DNA from: Janthinobacterium sp. TB1-E2 | GTDB taxonomy: Bacteria; Pseudomonadota; Gammaproteobacteria; Burkholderiales; Burkholderiaceae_D | DNA length: 64,000 nt | Assembly: GCF_036885605.1 (NCBI RefSeq) | Contig: NZ_CP142523.1 | Location: 1,116,001 to 1,180,000, forward strand | Direction: 5' to 3' | Part shown: piece by piece, positions 47,176 to 57,248 of the stretch | How positions within the stretch are numbered: the first letter of the stretch is position 1 | Layout: every line of letters starts with the position of its first letter | Made by a program: the position numbers and the translations under genes | The notes under the pieces: model-generated | Database searches by the model: none | What the model was told of the DNA's origin: nothing | What the model saw: only the letters and a program-made list of their open reading frames with translations

Positions 47176-47820
47176 ATGAGCACCACGATTTTATTGATAC
47201 GCCATGGCGAGACGGCCTGGAATGCGGGCCGCCGCCTGCAGGGCCATATCGACATCGCCTTGAACGAGGCGGGCCTGGCGCAAGCGGCCGCGCTGGGACA
47301 GGCGCTGGCGGACGAACCGCTGGCCGCCATCATTGCCAGCGACCTGCAGCGCGCGCAGCAGACGGCGCAAGCCGTGGCCGACGTGAACAAGCTGCCAGTG
47401 CAGACTGACCCCTTGCTGCGCGAGCGCTGCTATGGCGCTTTCGAAGGCTTGTTGTATGCGGACATCGCCGCGCGCTATCCGCACGAGTATGCGCAATGGC
47501 AATCGCGCCAGATCGACGCCGTGATGCCGTCTGGCGAGCGCCAGGCCGAAAGTTTCCGCCAGTTCTATGCGCGCGCGAATGGCGCCATCGCCCGCTGGGC
47601 CCAGCAATATGACGGCCAGACGATCGCCATCGTGGCCCACGGCGGCGTACTCGAGTGCGCTTACCGCGAGGCGGTCGGCATGACGCTCGACAGTCCGCGC
47701 GACTTCCAGGTCAAAAATGCCAGCGTCAACCGGTTTTCTTACGCCGACGGCAAGCTGCATTTAGTGCACTGGGGAAATATCGAGCACCTGAGCGCACCCG
47801 CGATGGACGAGCTGGGCTAA
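47176..47820 (+). CDS. Histidine phosphatase family protein (phosphoglycerate mutase-like)
   Basis: 214 aa. The catalytic motif is LIRHGETAWNAGRRLQGH with the nucleophile His; the second His and Glu are in VAHGGVLEC and ERCYGAFEGLLYAD. The length and GxFEG pattern fit CobC/GpmB-like phosphatases rather than glycolytic mutases; the substrate is unknown. It starts 3 bp after the PEBP gene and so belongs to the tyrS-dtd transcript group. It ends 107 bp before dusB. Confidence 0.9.
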   Translation: MSTTILLIRHGETAWNAGRRLQGHIDIALNEAGLAQAAALGQALADEPLAAIIASDLQRAQQTAQAVADVNKLPVQTDPLLRERCYGAFEGLLYADIAARYPHEYAQWQSRQIDAVMPSGERQAESFRQFYARANGAIARWAQQYDGQTIAIVAHGGVLECAYREAVGMTLDSPRDFQVKNASVNRFSYADGKLHLVHWGNIEHLSAPAMDELG

Positions 47821-47927
47821 GCGGCCTCATCGCCACTCTGACGCACTGAGCTAAAAAAATAGTGCTTATTAAATAGGCAGGGAATCGGTTAAAATAGCAG
47901 GTTCCTCCGTCCATTCCAGGTTCCTCA

Positions 47928-48968
47928 GTGCAAATCGGCCCTCACATTCTGCGCAATAACGTTTTCGTCGCTCCCATGGCGGGCGTGACGGATCGGCCTT
48001 TCCGCCAGTTGTGCAAGCAGTTGGGTGCCGGCTACGCCGTGTCGGAGATGGCGGCGTCGAATCCGCGCCTGTGGGCGACGGAAAAAAGCGCGCGCCGTAC
48101 GGACCACGAAGGTGAAATGGAGCCGAAAGCCGTGCAGATCGCCGGCGCCGATCCGCAAGACCTGGCCGACTGCGCCAAGTTCAATGTGGATCGGGGCGCA
48201 CAGATCATCGACATCAACATGGGTTGCCCCGTGAAAAAGGTGTGCAACAGCTGGTGCGGTTCGGCTCTGTTGCAAGATGAAAGCCTGGTCGAAAAGATTT
48301 TGCACGCCGTCGTCAATGCCGTCGACGTGCCTGTCACCCTGAAATTTCGCACGGGCTGGAACCGTTCCAACAAGAATGCCCTGACGATCGCCCGCATCGC
48401 CGAGCAAGCCGGCATCCAGATGCTGACCTTGCACGGCCGCACGCGTGCCGATGGCTACAAGGGCGATGCCGAGTATGAAACCATTGCCGCCGTGAAAGCA
48501 TCAGTGGGCATCCCCGTGGTGGCCAATGGCGACATTACCAGTCCGGAAAAGGCCCGCTTTGTGCTCGATCAAACGGGCGCCGATGCCGTCATGATCGGCC
48601 GCGCGGCGCAGGGCCGGCCGTGGATTTGTCGCGAGATCGACCATTTCCTGCGCACCGGCACCTTGCTGCCGGCGCCGTACGTGGATGAAGTGCGCACCCT
48701 GATGGACGAGCATTTGCGCGCCCATTACGCGTTTTACGGTGAATTTCTCGGCGTGCGCACGGCGCGCAAGCACATCGGCTGGTACGTCAAGGATCTGGAA
48801 GGCGGCGAAGCGTTCCGCCAGCAAATGAACTTGCTGGAATCGACGGATGCGCAATTGCTGGCCGTCGATCAATTTTTTGAGTCGCAATGGAAATTTGGCG
48901 AACGGTTACAATACCGCCTCTCCGAATCCAGTGAAAGTGGCCTGATAGAAGCGGCCACGGCAGCATGA
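47928..48968 (+). CDS. dusB: tRNA-dihydrouridine synthase B
   Basis: Reduces uridine in the tRNA D-loop with FMN and NADPH. 346 aa. VAPMAGVTDRPFRQLCK, INMGCPVKKVCNSWCGSALL with the active-site Cys in GCP, HGRTRADGYKG, ANGDITSPEKA and MIGRAAQGRPWI are the DusB blocks. The start is GTG at 47928, 22 bases after no clear ribosome binding site; the N-terminus MQIGPHILRNNVFV is canonical. dusB-fis is an old pair, as in E. coli, where it controls Fis supply. Confidence 0.96.
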   Translation: MQIGPHILRNNVFVAPMAGVTDRPFRQLCKQLGAGYAVSEMAASNPRLWATEKSARRTDHEGEMEPKAVQIAGADPQDLADCAKFNVDRGAQIIDINMGCPVKKVCNSWCGSALLQDESLVEKILHAVVNAVDVPVTLKFRTGWNRSNKNALTIARIAEQAGIQMLTLHGRTRADGYKGDAEYETIAAVKASVGIPVVANGDITSPEKARFVLDQTGADAVMIGRAAQGRPWICREIDHFLRTGTLLPAPYVDEVRTLMDEHLRAHYAFYGEFLGVRTARKHIGWYVKDLEGGEAFRQQMNLLESTDAQLLAVDQFFESQWKFGERLQYRLSESSESGLIEAATAA

Positions 48969-49159
48969 GCAGATAGCAAGGTAGTGGCATAAGTTATAAG
49001 CAATAGTGATCAGTACGAGTGATAAGAAGTACAAGGGCGAGCGCCTATACAGAGCGTCATGCAATATTAATTACAACATCAAGGCAAGAGGGCAGCACGC
49101 GGACCGCATGAGCGACGCGGCGCCGGATGGCCAGGTGTTCAGCCGGTTGAAGCATACAA

Positions 49160-49393
49160 ATGAGCAAAGAAAGCATTCAGGAAGTCGTACAGAAAAGTCT
49201 AGAAGATTACTTCAATGACCTGGGCGAACAGCAAGCATCGAATATCTACGACATGGTCGTGCTGACCGTGGAAAAGCCCATCCTGGAAGTCGTGATGACA
49301 CGCGCCGATGGCAACCAGTCGCACGCCGCGCAGATGCTGGGCATCAACCGCAATACCCTGCGCAAGAAATTGCAGGAGCACGGTTTGCTGTAA
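49160..49393 (+). CDS. fis: DNA-binding protein Fis
   Basis: Nucleoid protein and transcription co-regulator. 77 aa, shorter at the N-terminus than enteric Fis (98 aa), as usual for betaproteobacteria. The C-terminal helix-turn-helix (NQSHAAQMLGINRNTLRKKL) is intact; the central helices (YDMVVLTVEKPILEVVMT) support dimerisation. It lies 191 bp behind dusB; this gap is GC-poor and holds no clear gene, and could carry a separate promoter. ATG at 49160 has no strong ribosome binding site. Confidence 0.95.
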   Translation: MSKESIQEVVQKSLEDYFNDLGEQQASNIYDMVVLTVEKPILEVVMTRADGNQSHAAQMLGINRNTLRKKLQEHGLL

Positions 49394-49498
49394 TGCCGGC
49401 ATGCAAGTGACGCCAAGATTTGAATCCGCCGCAGCAGCCTTCGCCTGAAGACTGAACTGCGCCATTCGCCAAGAACACTTAACCACCTAGCCACAGCC

Positions 49499-51085
49499 AT
49501 GATCAAACAAGCTCTCCTCTCCGTTTCCGACAAGACCGGCGTTCTCGAATTCGCCCGCGCCCTGTCCGCCCTCGGCGTCAACCTCCTGTCCACGGGCGGC
49601 ACCGCCAAATTGCTGGCAGACAACGGTGTTCCTGTCACGGAAGTGGCCGATTACACGGGTTTCCCGGAGATGCTCGATGGCCGCGTGAAAACCCTGCACC
49701 CAAAAGTGCACGGCGGTATCCTGGCGCGCCGTGATTTCCCTGAACACATGTCGAAACTGGTCGAGCACGACATGCCGACCATCGACATGGTGGTGGTCAA
49801 CCTGTACCCGTTCCAAGGCACGGTCGCCAAGGCCGATTGCACGCTGGAAGACGCGATCGAAAACATCGATATCGGCGGCCCCACCATGCTGCGTTCGGCG
49901 GCCAAGAACCACAAGGACGTGGTCGTCATCTGCGACCCGACCGACTATGACGTGGTGCTGGCGGAAATGCGTGCGGCCGATGGCAAGGCAGGCGACGTCA
50001 GCTACGACACCAAGTTCATGCTGGCGAAAAAAGTCTTTGCGCACACGGCGCAATACGATGGCGCCATCACCAACTACCTGACGAGCCTGGGCCCGACGAA
50101 AGTGCACGCCGAGCGCGGCGCCTATCCGCAAATCCTGAACGTTGCCTTTGAAAAAGTGCAAGACATGCGCTACGGTGAAAACCCGCACCAGAGCGCCGCT
50201 TTCTACCGCGACCTCGTCACCACCGACGGCGCGCTGGCCAACTATCGCCAGTTGCAAGGCAAGGAATTGTCGTACAACAACATCGCCGATGCCGATGCGG
50301 CCTGGGAATGCGTGAAGAGCATGGGCGGCTTCGAGCAAAGCGCCGCGTGCGTCATCGTCAAGCACGCGAACCCATGCGGCGTGGCCCTGGGCAAGAATGC
50401 GGCGGAAGCGTATGCGCGCGCCCTGCAGACGGACCCGACCTCGGCATTCGGCGGCATCATCGCCTTCAACACGGAACTCGACGGCGCCACCGCCGGCGAA
50501 ATCGCCAAGCTGTTCGTCGAAGTGCTGATCGCCCCGTCGTTCTCCGCCGAAGCGAAACAGATTCTGTCGAGCAAGCAAAACGTGCGCATGCTGGAAATCC
50601 CGCTGGGCAGCGGCGTGCACGCCATGGACTTCAAGCGCGTCGGTGGCGGTCTGCTGGTGCAATCGCCTGACGCTAAAAACGTCGGTATCGGCGACTTGCG
50701 CGTGGTCAGCAAGCTGCAGCCAACGCCGCAGCAACTGGCCGACCTGATGTTCGCCTGGAAAGTGGCGAAATTCGTCAAGTCGAACGCCATCGTCTTCTGC
50801 GGCAATAACATGACCCTGGGCGTGGGCGCTGGCCAGATGAGCCGTATCGATTCGGCCCGCATCGCTTCCATCAAGGCGCAAAACGCGGGCCTGTCGCTGA
50901 CGGGCTCCGTCGTGGCGTCGGACGCCTTCTTCCCGTTCCGCGACGGCCTCGACGTCGTCGTCGACGCGGGCGCGACCTGCGTCATCCACCCGGGCGGCTC
51001 GATGCGCGACCAGGAAGTGATCGATGCGGCGGACGAGCGCGGCGTGGTCATGCTGTACACGGGCACGCGTCACTTCCGTCATTGA
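49499..51085 (+). CDS. purH: Bifunctional AICAR formyltransferase/IMP cyclohydrolase
   Basis: Last two steps of purine synthesis. 528 aa, full length. The N-terminal IMP cyclohydrolase domain (about 1-195) has [30 protein letters not shown] and NLYPF; the C-terminal AICAR transformylase (about 200-528) has [24 protein letters not shown] with catalytic Lys-His, [10 protein letters not shown] and [11 protein letters not shown]. It is separated from fis by 105 bp. A paired repeat follows directly behind the stop codon. Confidence 0.97.
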   Translation: MIKQALLSVSDKTGVLEFARALSALGVNLLSTGGTAKLLADNGVPVTEVADYTGFPEMLDGRVKTLHPKVHGGILARRDFPEHMSKLVEHDMPTIDMVVVNLYPFQGTVAKADCTLEDAIENIDIGGPTMLRSAAKNHKDVVVICDPTDYDVVLAEMRAADGKAGDVSYDTKFMLAKKVFAHTAQYDGAITNYLTSLGPTKVHAERGAYPQILNVAFEKVQDMRYGENPHQSAAFYRDLVTTDGALANYRQLQGKELSYNNIADADAAWECVKSMGGFEQSAACVIVKHANPCGVALGKNAAEAYARALQTDPTSAFGGIIAFNTELDGATAGEIAKLFVEVLIAPSFSAEAKQILSSKQNVRMLEIPLGSGVHAMDFKRVGGGLLVQSPDAKNVGIGDLRVVSKLQPTPQQLADLMFAWKVAKFVKSNAIVFCGNNMTLGVGAGQMSRIDSARIASIKAQNAGLSLTGSVVASDAFFPFRDGLDVVVDAGATCVIHPGGSMRDQEVIDAADERGVVMLYTGTRHFRH

Positions 51086-51100
51086 TATCGATAGAGAGAG

Positions 51101-51194
51101 TAGGTCGGATTAGCGGGGCCGAAGGCCGCGCGTAATCCGACAAGCGCAGTTGGCAACGCATGTCGGATTACGCGTACCGCTAATCCGACCTACA
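51101..51194. repeat. Paired inverted-repeat element (REP/BIME-like)
   Basis: Unit one TAGGTCGGATTAGCGGGGCC...GTAATCCGAC and unit two GTCGGATTACGCG...CTAATCCGACCTACA face each other, with CGCAGTTGGCAACGC between them. The outer ends TAGGTCGGATTA and TAATCCGACCTA are complementary, so the whole element is one large palindrome with two internal stems. It lies 15 bp after purH. Confidence 0.8.
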
Positions 51195-51215
51195 GCTACT
51201 CGATAAAGTACTCAG

Positions 51216-51248
51216 CGGCAGGCACCGGTTATTCACCGGTGCCTGCCG
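51216..51248. terminator. 14-bp perfect stem-loop between repeat and ruvC
   Basis: CGGCAGGCACCGGT and ACCGGTGCCTGCCG around a 5-base loop. Little T-richness follows (GTATTCATTATAG). It may end the purH transcript; ruvC starts 21 bp later with a TATAGA at 51256-51261 as a possible -10 box. Confidence 0.55.
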
Positions 51249-51269
51249 TATTCATTATAGAATCTGGCG

Positions 51270-51809
51270 ATGATTATTCTTGGCATCGATCCTGGCCTGC
51301 GCACGACCGGCTTTGGGGTCATTGAAAAACACGGCAACAAGCTGCGCTATATCGCGTCGGGGACCGTCAAGACGGGTTCCGAAGGGGAATTGCCGCCGCG
51401 CCTGAAGGTCATCCTGCGGGGCGTGAGCGAAATCGTCGGCACCTACCAGCCCGATTGCGCGGCCATCGAAAAAGTGTTTGTCAACGTCAATCCCCAATCG
51501 ACCTTGCTGCTGGGCCAGGCGCGCGGCGCGGCCATTTGCGCGCTCGTGCATGCCGACCTGTCGGTGGCCGAATACACGGCGCTACAAGTGAAACAGGCTG
51601 TCACGGGCCACGGCAAGGCGGCCAAGGAGCAGGTGCAGGAAATGGTCTCGCGGCTGCTGTCCTTGCCCGGCTTGCCCGGCACGGATGCGGCCGACGCGCT
51701 GGGCGTGGCCATTTGCCACGCCAACAGTATCGATGCACTGGCCATGATCGGCGCGCTGGCGCCCCAGCTACAGGGCTTGCGTATGAAGCGCGGCCGTTTA
51801 GTAGGGTAG
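51270..51809 (+). CDS. ruvC: Crossover junction endodeoxyribonuclease RuvC
   Basis: Cuts Holliday junctions during recombination. 179 aa. Acidic catalytic residues: D7 in [12 protein letters not shown], the Glu in AAIEKVFVN, and the Asp pair in [14 protein letters not shown]. The RNase H-like core is intact. First gene of ruvC-ruvA-ruvB, all on one strand; the gap to ruvA is 54 bp. The C-terminal tail is short and basic (MKRGRLVG). Confidence 0.97.
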   Translation: MIILGIDPGLRTTGFGVIEKHGNKLRYIASGTVKTGSEGELPPRLKVILRGVSEIVGTYQPDCAAIEKVFVNVNPQSTLLLGQARGAAICALVHADLSVAEYTALQVKQAVTGHGKAAKEQVQEMVSRLLSLPGLPGTDAADALGVAICHANSIDALAMIGALAPQLQGLRMKRGRLVG

Positions 51810-51863
51810 GCGCATGGCCCTCATATCAATAGAAACAACGATACACAACATTAGGAACACGCG

Positions 51864-52442
51864 ATGATAGGCCGTCTCTCCGGTATTTTGCTTGAAAAGA
51901 ATCCGCCACAATTGCTGGTCGATTGCCAGGGCGTCGGCTATGAAGTCGACGTACCGATGAGCACCTTTTACAACTTGCCCCACGTGGGCGAAAAAGTCGT
52001 GCTGTTCACGCACCAGGCCATCCGCGAAGACGCGCACCTGCTGTTTGGCTTCGGCAATGCGGCCGAGCGCGCCGTGTTCCGCCAGTTGATCAAGATCACG
52101 GGCGTGGGCGCGCGCATGGCGCTGTCGATTCTCTCGGGCATGACGATTGCCGATCTGGCGCAGGCGATTACCCTGCAGGATTCCGGCCGCCTGGTGAAAG
52201 TGCCGGGCATCGGCAAGAAGACGGCCGAGCGCCTGTTGCTGGAATTGAAGGGCAAGCTGGGTGCCGATATCGGCGCCGGCGGCGCGCATGCGGCGCCCGA
52301 CGCGCAATCGGACATTTTGAATGCCCTGGTCGCGCTCGGCTATTCGGACAAGGAAGCGCTGGCCGCCGTGAAGAACGTGCCGGCAGGTACCGGCGTATCG
52401 GACGGCATCAAACTGGCGCTGAAAGCGCTGTCGAAAGGCTGA
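51864..52442 (+). CDS. ruvA: Holliday junction DNA helicase RuvA
   Basis: Junction-binding tetramer that loads RuvB. 192 aa. Domain I is the OB fold ([20 protein letters not shown]), domain II has two helix-hairpin-helix motifs ([28 protein letters not shown]), and domain III (about 145-192) is the RuvB-contacting helix bundle ([18 protein letters not shown]). ATG with AGGAAC upstream. Gap of 6 bp to ruvB. Confidence 0.97.
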   Translation: MIGRLSGILLEKNPPQLLVDCQGVGYEVDVPMSTFYNLPHVGEKVVLFTHQAIREDAHLLFGFGNAAERAVFRQLIKITGVGARMALSILSGMTIADLAQAITLQDSGRLVKVPGIGKKTAERLLLELKGKLGADIGAGGAHAAPDAQSDILNALVALGYSDKEALAAVKNVPAGTGVSDGIKLALKALSKG

Positions 52443-52448
52443 TAGGGC

Positions 52449-53504
52449 ATGAGCATCCAGACCGACAGCTTCACGGAACAGCGCATCATCGACGCGGCGC
52501 CCATCTCGCACAACGAAGAGGCGATCGAACGGGCCTTGCGTCCCAAGCAGCTCGACGAGTATGTCGGGCAGGAAAAGATCCGCGACCAGCTCGAGATTTT
52601 CATCACGGCCGCGCGCCAGCGCAAGGAAGCGCTCGACCACACCTTGCTGTTCGGCCCGCCGGGCCTGGGCAAGACCACCCTGGCGCACATCATCGCGCGC
52701 GAAATGGGCGTCAATTTGCGCCAGACCTCGGGCCCCGTGCTCGAGCGTCCGGGCGACCTGGCGGCGATTTTGACGAACCTGGAAGCGAACGACGTCCTGT
52801 TCATCGATGAAATCCACCGGTTGTCGCCGGTCGTTGAGGAAATTTTATATCCGGCGCTCGAGGATTATCAGATCGATATCATGATCGGCGAAGGCCCGGC
52901 CGCCCGGTCCGTGAAACTCGATCTGCAACCGTTTACCTTGGTCGGCGCCACGACGCGCGCCGGCATGCTGACCAATCCGCTGCGCGACCGCTTCGGCATC
53001 GTCGCGCGCCTCGAGTTCTACAACACGGGCGAACTGACGAAGATCGTCACGCGCAGCGCGGCCTTGCTGAAAGCCCCGATCGACCCGGAAGGCGCGCATG
53101 AAATCGCCCAGCGCGCCCGCGGCACGCCCCGTATCGCCAACCGCTTGCTGCGCCGCGTGCGTGATTTCGCGGAAGTCAAAAGCAATGGCGAGATCACCAA
53201 GGTGGTGGCCGACCGCGCGCTGGCCATGCTTGACGTCGATTCCGCCGGTTTCGACGTGATGGACCGCAAGCTGCTCGAAGCCGTGCTGTTCAAATTCGGC
53301 GGCGGCCCCGTCGGCATTGGCAACCTGGCGGCGGCCATCGGCGAAGCGGCCGATACCATCGAAGACGTGCTGGAACCGTATCTGATACAGCAAGGTTTCC
53401 TGCAGCGCACGCCCCGTGGCCGTGTCGCCACGCCGGCTGCCTACCTGCACTTCGGCGTCAGCGCGCCGCGCATGGGCCCGGGCGGCGAAGCGTGGGAACT
53501 GTGA
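52449..53504 (+). CDS. ruvB: Holliday junction DNA helicase RuvB
   Basis: AAA+ motor for branch migration. 351 aa. Walker [15 protein letters not shown], Walker B FIDEIHRL, sensor [11 protein letters not shown], Arg finger NPLRDRFG, and the C-terminal winged helix ([14 protein letters not shown]). The typical N-terminal extension ([17 protein letters not shown]) is present. It is the last of ruvCAB; its TGA overlaps the ATG of an in-frame alternative start of the next gene. Confidence 0.98.
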   Translation: MSIQTDSFTEQRIIDAAPISHNEEAIERALRPKQLDEYVGQEKIRDQLEIFITAARQRKEALDHTLLFGPPGLGKTTLAHIIAREMGVNLRQTSGPVLERPGDLAAILTNLEANDVLFIDEIHRLSPVVEEILYPALEDYQIDIMIGEGPAARSVKLDLQPFTLVGATTRAGMLTNPLRDRFGIVARLEFYNTGELTKIVTRSAALLKAPIDPEGAHEIAQRARGTPRIANRLLRRVRDFAEVKSNGEITKVVADRALAMLDVDSAGFDVMDRKLLEAVLFKFGGGPVGIGNLAAAIGEAADTIEDVLEPYLIQQGFLQRTPRGRVATPAAYLHFGVSAPRMGPGGEAWEL

Positions 53505-53527
53505 TGGCGCAGGAAGGTATGCCGGGT

Positions 53528-53995
53528 ATGCAAATCTGGATCGACGCCGACGCCTGTCCCGTCGTCATCAAGGAAATTTTGTACCGCGTGGCCGACCGCC
53601 TGGAGCTGCCGCTCATCCTGGTCGCCAACCAGGGCTTGCGCGTGCCGCCCTCGCGTTTCATCCGCACCGTGCAAGTGCCGTCCGGCGCCGACGTGGCCGA
53701 CCAGGAAATCGTGCGTTTGTTGAATCCCGGCGACCTCGTCATCACGGGCGACATCCCGCTGGCGGCCGACGTCCTGACCAAGGGCGGTTTCGCGCTGAAC
53801 CCGCGCGGCGAGTTCTACACGAAGGATAATATCGCCCAGCAACTGACGATGCGCGCCTTCATGGAAGAATTGCGCAGTGGCGGCGTGGACACGGGCGGCC
53901 CGGCCGCCTTCAGCCAGTCCGACCGGCAACAGTTCGCCAATAGCCTGGACCGGCATTTGAGCAAGCATCACCGCAAGCCGGCCCCGGCGCAGTAA
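53528..53995 (+). CDS. UPF0178 (YaiI/YqxD) family protein
   Basis: 155 aa. [39 protein letters not shown]-like [11 protein letters not shown] and [16 protein letters not shown] identify the family, with several conserved Asp of a PIN-like fold; nuclease activity is suggested by the fold but not shown. The start at 53528 gives the family N-terminus and has AGGAAGG upstream; ATG 53504, overlapping the ruvB stop, and ATG 53519 are alternatives. It is likely in the ruv transcript. Confidence 0.88.
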   Translation: MQIWIDADACPVVIKEILYRVADRLELPLILVANQGLRVPPSRFIRTVQVPSGADVADQEIVRLLNPGDLVITGDIPLAADVLTKGGFALNPRGEFYTKDNIAQQLTMRAFMEELRSGGVDTGGPAAFSQSDRQQFANSLDRHLSKHHRKPAPAQ

Positions 53996-54005
53996 TTCGC
54001 GGACG

Positions 54006-54033
54006 AAAAAAAACCGGCGCAAGCCGGTTTTTT
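54006..54033. terminator. Bidirectional rho-independent terminator
   Basis: AAAAAAAACCGGC and GCCGGTTTTTT around GCAA lie between the UPF0178 gene and the convergent OmpA-like gene and have A- and T-runs on both sides. Confidence 0.9.
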
Positions 54034-54046
54034 ACGTGCATGTAAC

Positions 54047-55192
54047 TTAGCGTGCAACTTTGCGCGTGCCCACCACTTCCACCGTCACACGGCGGTTCTT
54101 GGCGCGCCCGGCGGCACTTGTGTTGTCGGCCACCGGCTGCGTTTCTCCCTTGCCTTCCGTGTAGACACGGTTCGTTTCCACGCCTTGCGCCACCAGATAG
54201 GCCTTGACGGCTTCGGCGCGGCGTTGCGACAGTTTCTGGTTGTAGGCGTCAGGGCCGACGGCATCCGTATGGCCGACCGTGACGATCACTTCCAGATCCA
54301 TGCCCGTCAATTGGCCCAGCAGCTGGTCCAGCGCGGCCTTGCCTTGCGGCTTGAGCGCCGATTGATCGAAATCAAACAACGCTTCCGAGGCAAACGACAC
54401 TTTTTCCGACACGGGCGCTGGCGCCGGTGCGGCCACGATGACAGGGGCCGGCATCGCGACGGCCGGGGCGACTTCTGGCGCCGGCTGGTAGGCGGGCGTG
54501 GCGCTGGCCGGGCGGCCGAGTTTATACACGAGGCTGACGGAATACAGGTCCGCATCGCCACGGTTGCCGACGGCGTCGTTCAAGCGATAACGCTCGACTT
54601 CGCCGCGCAGGGCCAGCGCTTCGCTGAACTTGTATTCCAGGCCCAGACCCAGCTTGGCATTGAGCTTGCGCTCGCTGGCATGGGTATTGGTCGAACCCAG
54701 CAGGCGGTTGCCGCTGAATTCCGTGTTGGTCTTGGTGTAGTGCATGCCGACGCGGCCCAGCAAGGACAGGCGCTGCGACAGCGGCAGCTGGCCCAGCAAG
54801 TCCAGGTTCACGCCGCGGAAGGCCGCTTGCCCGTTCAGTACGCCGTTGCCGCTGGTGGTCGACTTGAAATCGAACTTGCCCAGGTCAAAGTAACCGGCTT
54901 CCACGGCGACATACTGGTTCAGCTGGCGGCCGACAAACAGTTTATAGCCGGTGTCGCGCTGGTCCTTGCTGAAGCCGGTGACGCTTTCGCCGTTGGCGGC
55001 CAGGCTGGCGCGCAGGCGCGGCTCGTCGATGGTGGCGCGCGACTGGCCCACGCCCGCGCCAATGTACCAGGCGCTGTTGGCCCAGTCCGGGTTGATGAAG
55101 GTGTTGTCCTGCGCCTGCGCCGATTGTGCCGCCAGCAAGGCGCCGGTCATGACGCTCAGGGCGCCCAGTGTGTGTGCGATAGTCATGGTCAT
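54047..55192 (-). CDS. OmpA family outer membrane protein
   Basis: 381 aa. Signal peptide (about 1-27, cut near AQA), then an eight-stranded beta-barrel-like domain (about 38-225, NSAWYIGAGVGQSRAT to YSVSLVYKLG), a Pro/Ala linker (about 228-262), and an OmpA C-terminal peptidoglycan-binding domain (about 268-375; FDFDQSALKPQGKAAL, TVGHTDAVGPDAYNQKLSQR). It anchors the outer membrane to the wall. It begins 7 bp after the Ig/ice-binding gene on the minus strand, so the two are translated together. ATG 55192 is used; ATG 55186 is in frame. Confidence 0.92.
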   Translation of the reverse strand: MTMTIAHTLGALSVMTGALLAAQSAQAQDNTFINPDWANSAWYIGAGVGQSRATIDEPRLRASLAANGESVTGFSKDQRDTGYKLFVGRQLNQYVAVEAGYFDLGKFDFKSTTSGNGVLNGQAAFRGVNLDLLGQLPLSQRLSLLGRVGMHYTKTNTEFSGNRLLGSTNTHASERKLNAKLGLGLEYKFSEALALRGEVERYRLNDAVGNRGDADLYSVSLVYKLGRPASATPAYQPAPEVAPAVAMPAPVIVAAPAPAPVSEKVSFASEALFDFDQSALKPQGKAALDQLLGQLTGMDLEVIVTVGHTDAVGPDAYNQKLSQRRAEAVKAYLVAQGVETNRVYTEGKGETQPVADNTSAAGRAKNRRVTVEVVGTRKVAR

Positions 55193-55199
55193 GTCCCGG

Positions 55200-56975
55200 T
55201 TATTTGGTGATCTGGTTGTTGCGCAGGGTAACGGCGGCGGCCGTCAGCACGCGGCCATTGAGCAGGGTCGTGTTGTCGCCCACCGTGATGGCGGCCGACT
55301 GGCCCAGGATATTGCCCTTGAAGACGCTGTTCGCGGCCAGGGTGGTCGGGCCGACGGGCAGCCAGCTGACGTTGTCGGCCGTGGCGCCATTGTTCAGGGC
55401 AACCACCGAGTTGACGGTCGAATTCAAGGTCAGCGCCGTGCGGAAGATGTACACGCCGGGACCGTTCAGGGTCAAGGTACCCGTGATGCTGATGGCGCCC
55501 GCATAGCAATACACGCCGGGGCCGAAGGTCTGGCCGCCGAGGTCTATGCCGCCGGCAAAGCTGACGTCGCAGCTGCGGCTGTTGCCGTCCGTGATCGCCG
55601 CTTGCAAATCCGTCATGGCGCCGTCCAGGATGGCGCCCGACTTGTAGTTGGTAAAACCTGCCGCCTGGGTCGGATCGACCGTTTGCGACGGCGAACCCAC
55701 ATCGCCCGTGATCAGGGTCGTGCCGCCCGAATTGTTCGTGATCGAGGTGCCGGCCAGCACGCCGAACGATGCGGCGCGGCCCAGGATGATCGGATTGAGG
55801 ACGGGCGGGATGGCAACGGCAGTGACGGTCAGCAGCGCGCTGCCCGACTGGCCGCCGGCCGTGGCCGTGATGCTGCTGGTGCCGGCGGCGATGCCGGTGG
55901 CGACGCCCGTGTTCAGCACGCTGGCATTGGCAACGGTGCCCGACGTCCAGGCGGCGCTGTTGGTGATGATGGCGTTCGAGCTGTCCGAGTACGTTGCGGT
56001 GGCAATGAATTGCTGCGTGGCACCGACAACGATGCTGGCGGTGGCCGGCGTGACGGCGATGCTGACCAGGGTAATGGCAGGCACGGTGACGGTGGTGCTG
56101 GCCGTCTTGCCGTTGAAGCTGGCGTTCATGACGCTGGTACCAAAGGCAACGCCGGTGACGAGGCCACCGCTGGCGACGGTGGCCGAGGCTGGCGTGGCGG
56201 ACACGAAGCTGCTACCGGAGGTGACGTCAGCGCTGCTGCCATCCGAATACGTGGCAAGGACGGCCAACTGGCGCGTCGCGGCGACGGGGATGATGGGGTT
56301 TTGCGGCGTGACGGCGATCGACAACAAGGTCGCTGGCGTGACGGTCAGCACGGTGCTGGCCGTGAGCGCGCCCGTGGTGGCCGTAATCTGCGTCGTGCCG
56401 GCAACCTTGCCCAGCGCCAGGCCGCCAGCGGCGATGCTGGCCGTGGCGGGACTGGCCGAGGCAAATGCCGACACGGCCGTGACGTCGTGCGTGGCGCCGT
56501 CGCTGAAGCTGCCCGTCACCGTGAATTGCTGCGTTGCTGCGATGGCGATCGATGGCGCGAGCGGCGTGATGGCAATTGCCGTCAAAGTGGCGGGCGAGAC
56601 GGTCAACTGGGCCGCTGCGCTCTTGCCGCTAAATGCGGCGCTGATGCTGCTGCTGCCGGCAGCGATGCCGGTGCTCAAGCCTGTGGCGGCATTGACTGTC
56701 GCGCTGGCTGGCGTGGCCGACGTCCAGGCCGACTTGGCGCTGACATCTTGCGAGGAGCCGTCGCTATACGTGGCGATGGCCGTGAATTGCTGGCCCGCAC
56801 CGATAGCGACCGTGGCCGTGGCTGGCGTGACGGCCAGGCTGGACAGGGTGGCAGCCGGCAAGCCGAGGATAGGATCGCGTCCCTGGTCGCCGCCGCCGCA
56901 GCCGGCCAGGGCGGTCATGGCCAGCAGGCCTGCCGAGACGATCAGCGGGTTCAGATATCGCTTGAAGAGATTCAT
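55200..56975 (-). CDS. Lipoprotein with four Ig-like (Big_2) repeats and an ice-binding-like domain
   Basis: 591 aa. Lipobox at LAGC, Cys26. Four similar Ig-like repeats of about 85 residues each follow (about 42-385), each with the pattern ...IAVTPxxxxxxVGATQQFxATATYSDGSS and a conserved Thr/Ser-rich end. The C-terminal 200 residues (LGRAASFGVLAGTSITNNSG, then ITGDVGSPSQTVD, NYKSGAILDG, PGVYCYAG, LNGPGVYIFRTA, VFKGNILGQSAAITV) match the DUF3494 ice-binding fold, a beta-helix that binds ice in some bacteria and may act as an adhesin in others. The long stalk would place this domain away from the surface. The OmpA-like gene follows 7 bp behind. Confidence 0.88.
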   Translation of the reverse strand: MNLFKRYLNPLIVSAGLLAMTALAGCGGGDQGRDPILGLPAATLSSLAVTPATATVAIGAGQQFTAIATYSDGSSQDVSAKSAWTSATPASATVNAATGLSTGIAAGSSSISAAFSGKSAAAQLTVSPATLTAIAITPLAPSIAIAATQQFTVTGSFSDGATHDVTAVSAFASASPATASIAAGGLALGKVAGTTQITATTGALTASTVLTVTPATLLSIAVTPQNPIIPVAATRQLAVLATYSDGSSADVTSGSSFVSATPASATVASGGLVTGVAFGTSVMNASFNGKTASTTVTVPAITLVSIAVTPATASIVVGATQQFIATATYSDSSNAIITNSAAWTSGTVANASVLNTGVATGIAAGTSSITATAGGQSGSALLTVTAVAIPPVLNPIILGRAASFGVLAGTSITNNSGGTTLITGDVGSPSQTVDPTQAAGFTNYKSGAILDGAMTDLQAAITDGNSRSCDVSFAGGIDLGGQTFGPGVYCYAGAISITGTLTLNGPGVYIFRTALTLNSTVNSVVALNNGATADNVSWLPVGPTTLAANSVFKGNILGQSAAITVGDNTTLLNGRVLTAAAVTLRNNQITK

Positions 56976-57203
56976 AGTGTTCCTTTGTGCATGGCAGTCA
57001 TTGCCGGTCATCCGCGGATGAGGTCATCCGGCAGAGCCATGCCGCCTGTCGCTACAGGGCGATGGCGTCACAGGCATGCACTATTTCATTTAGGAAACTT
57101 CAAGTATGTTCGGTGGCGCGCATAGGCGCCTGGCGTTCGGAGATTGGTTCAAAAAAACGCGATTCGGCCTGTAAAACAACGGCCGTGTGCGGAAAACAGA
57201 CGC

Positions 57204-57229
57204 AAAAAAGCCGGCGCCAAGGCCGGCTT
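57204..57229 (-). terminator. Rho-independent terminator of the DUF2147 gene
   Basis: On the minus strand AAGCCGGC and GCCGGCTT pair around CTTGGC, followed by TTTTTTG, about 20 bp after the stop codon. Confidence 0.8.
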
Positions 57230-57248
57230 CATCAGGGCAGGGGGGAGC

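Noticed and set aside
49487..51082. Open frame of 531 codons opposite purH.
   Set aside because: Exact antisense of purH, rich in His, Arg and Val, no known domain.
54951..57125. Open frame of 724 codons on the plus strand, Gly/Asp/Arg-rich.
   Set aside because: Opposite the Ig/ice-binding gene; the low-complexity composition is produced by the antisense of Ala/Thr/Ser repeats.
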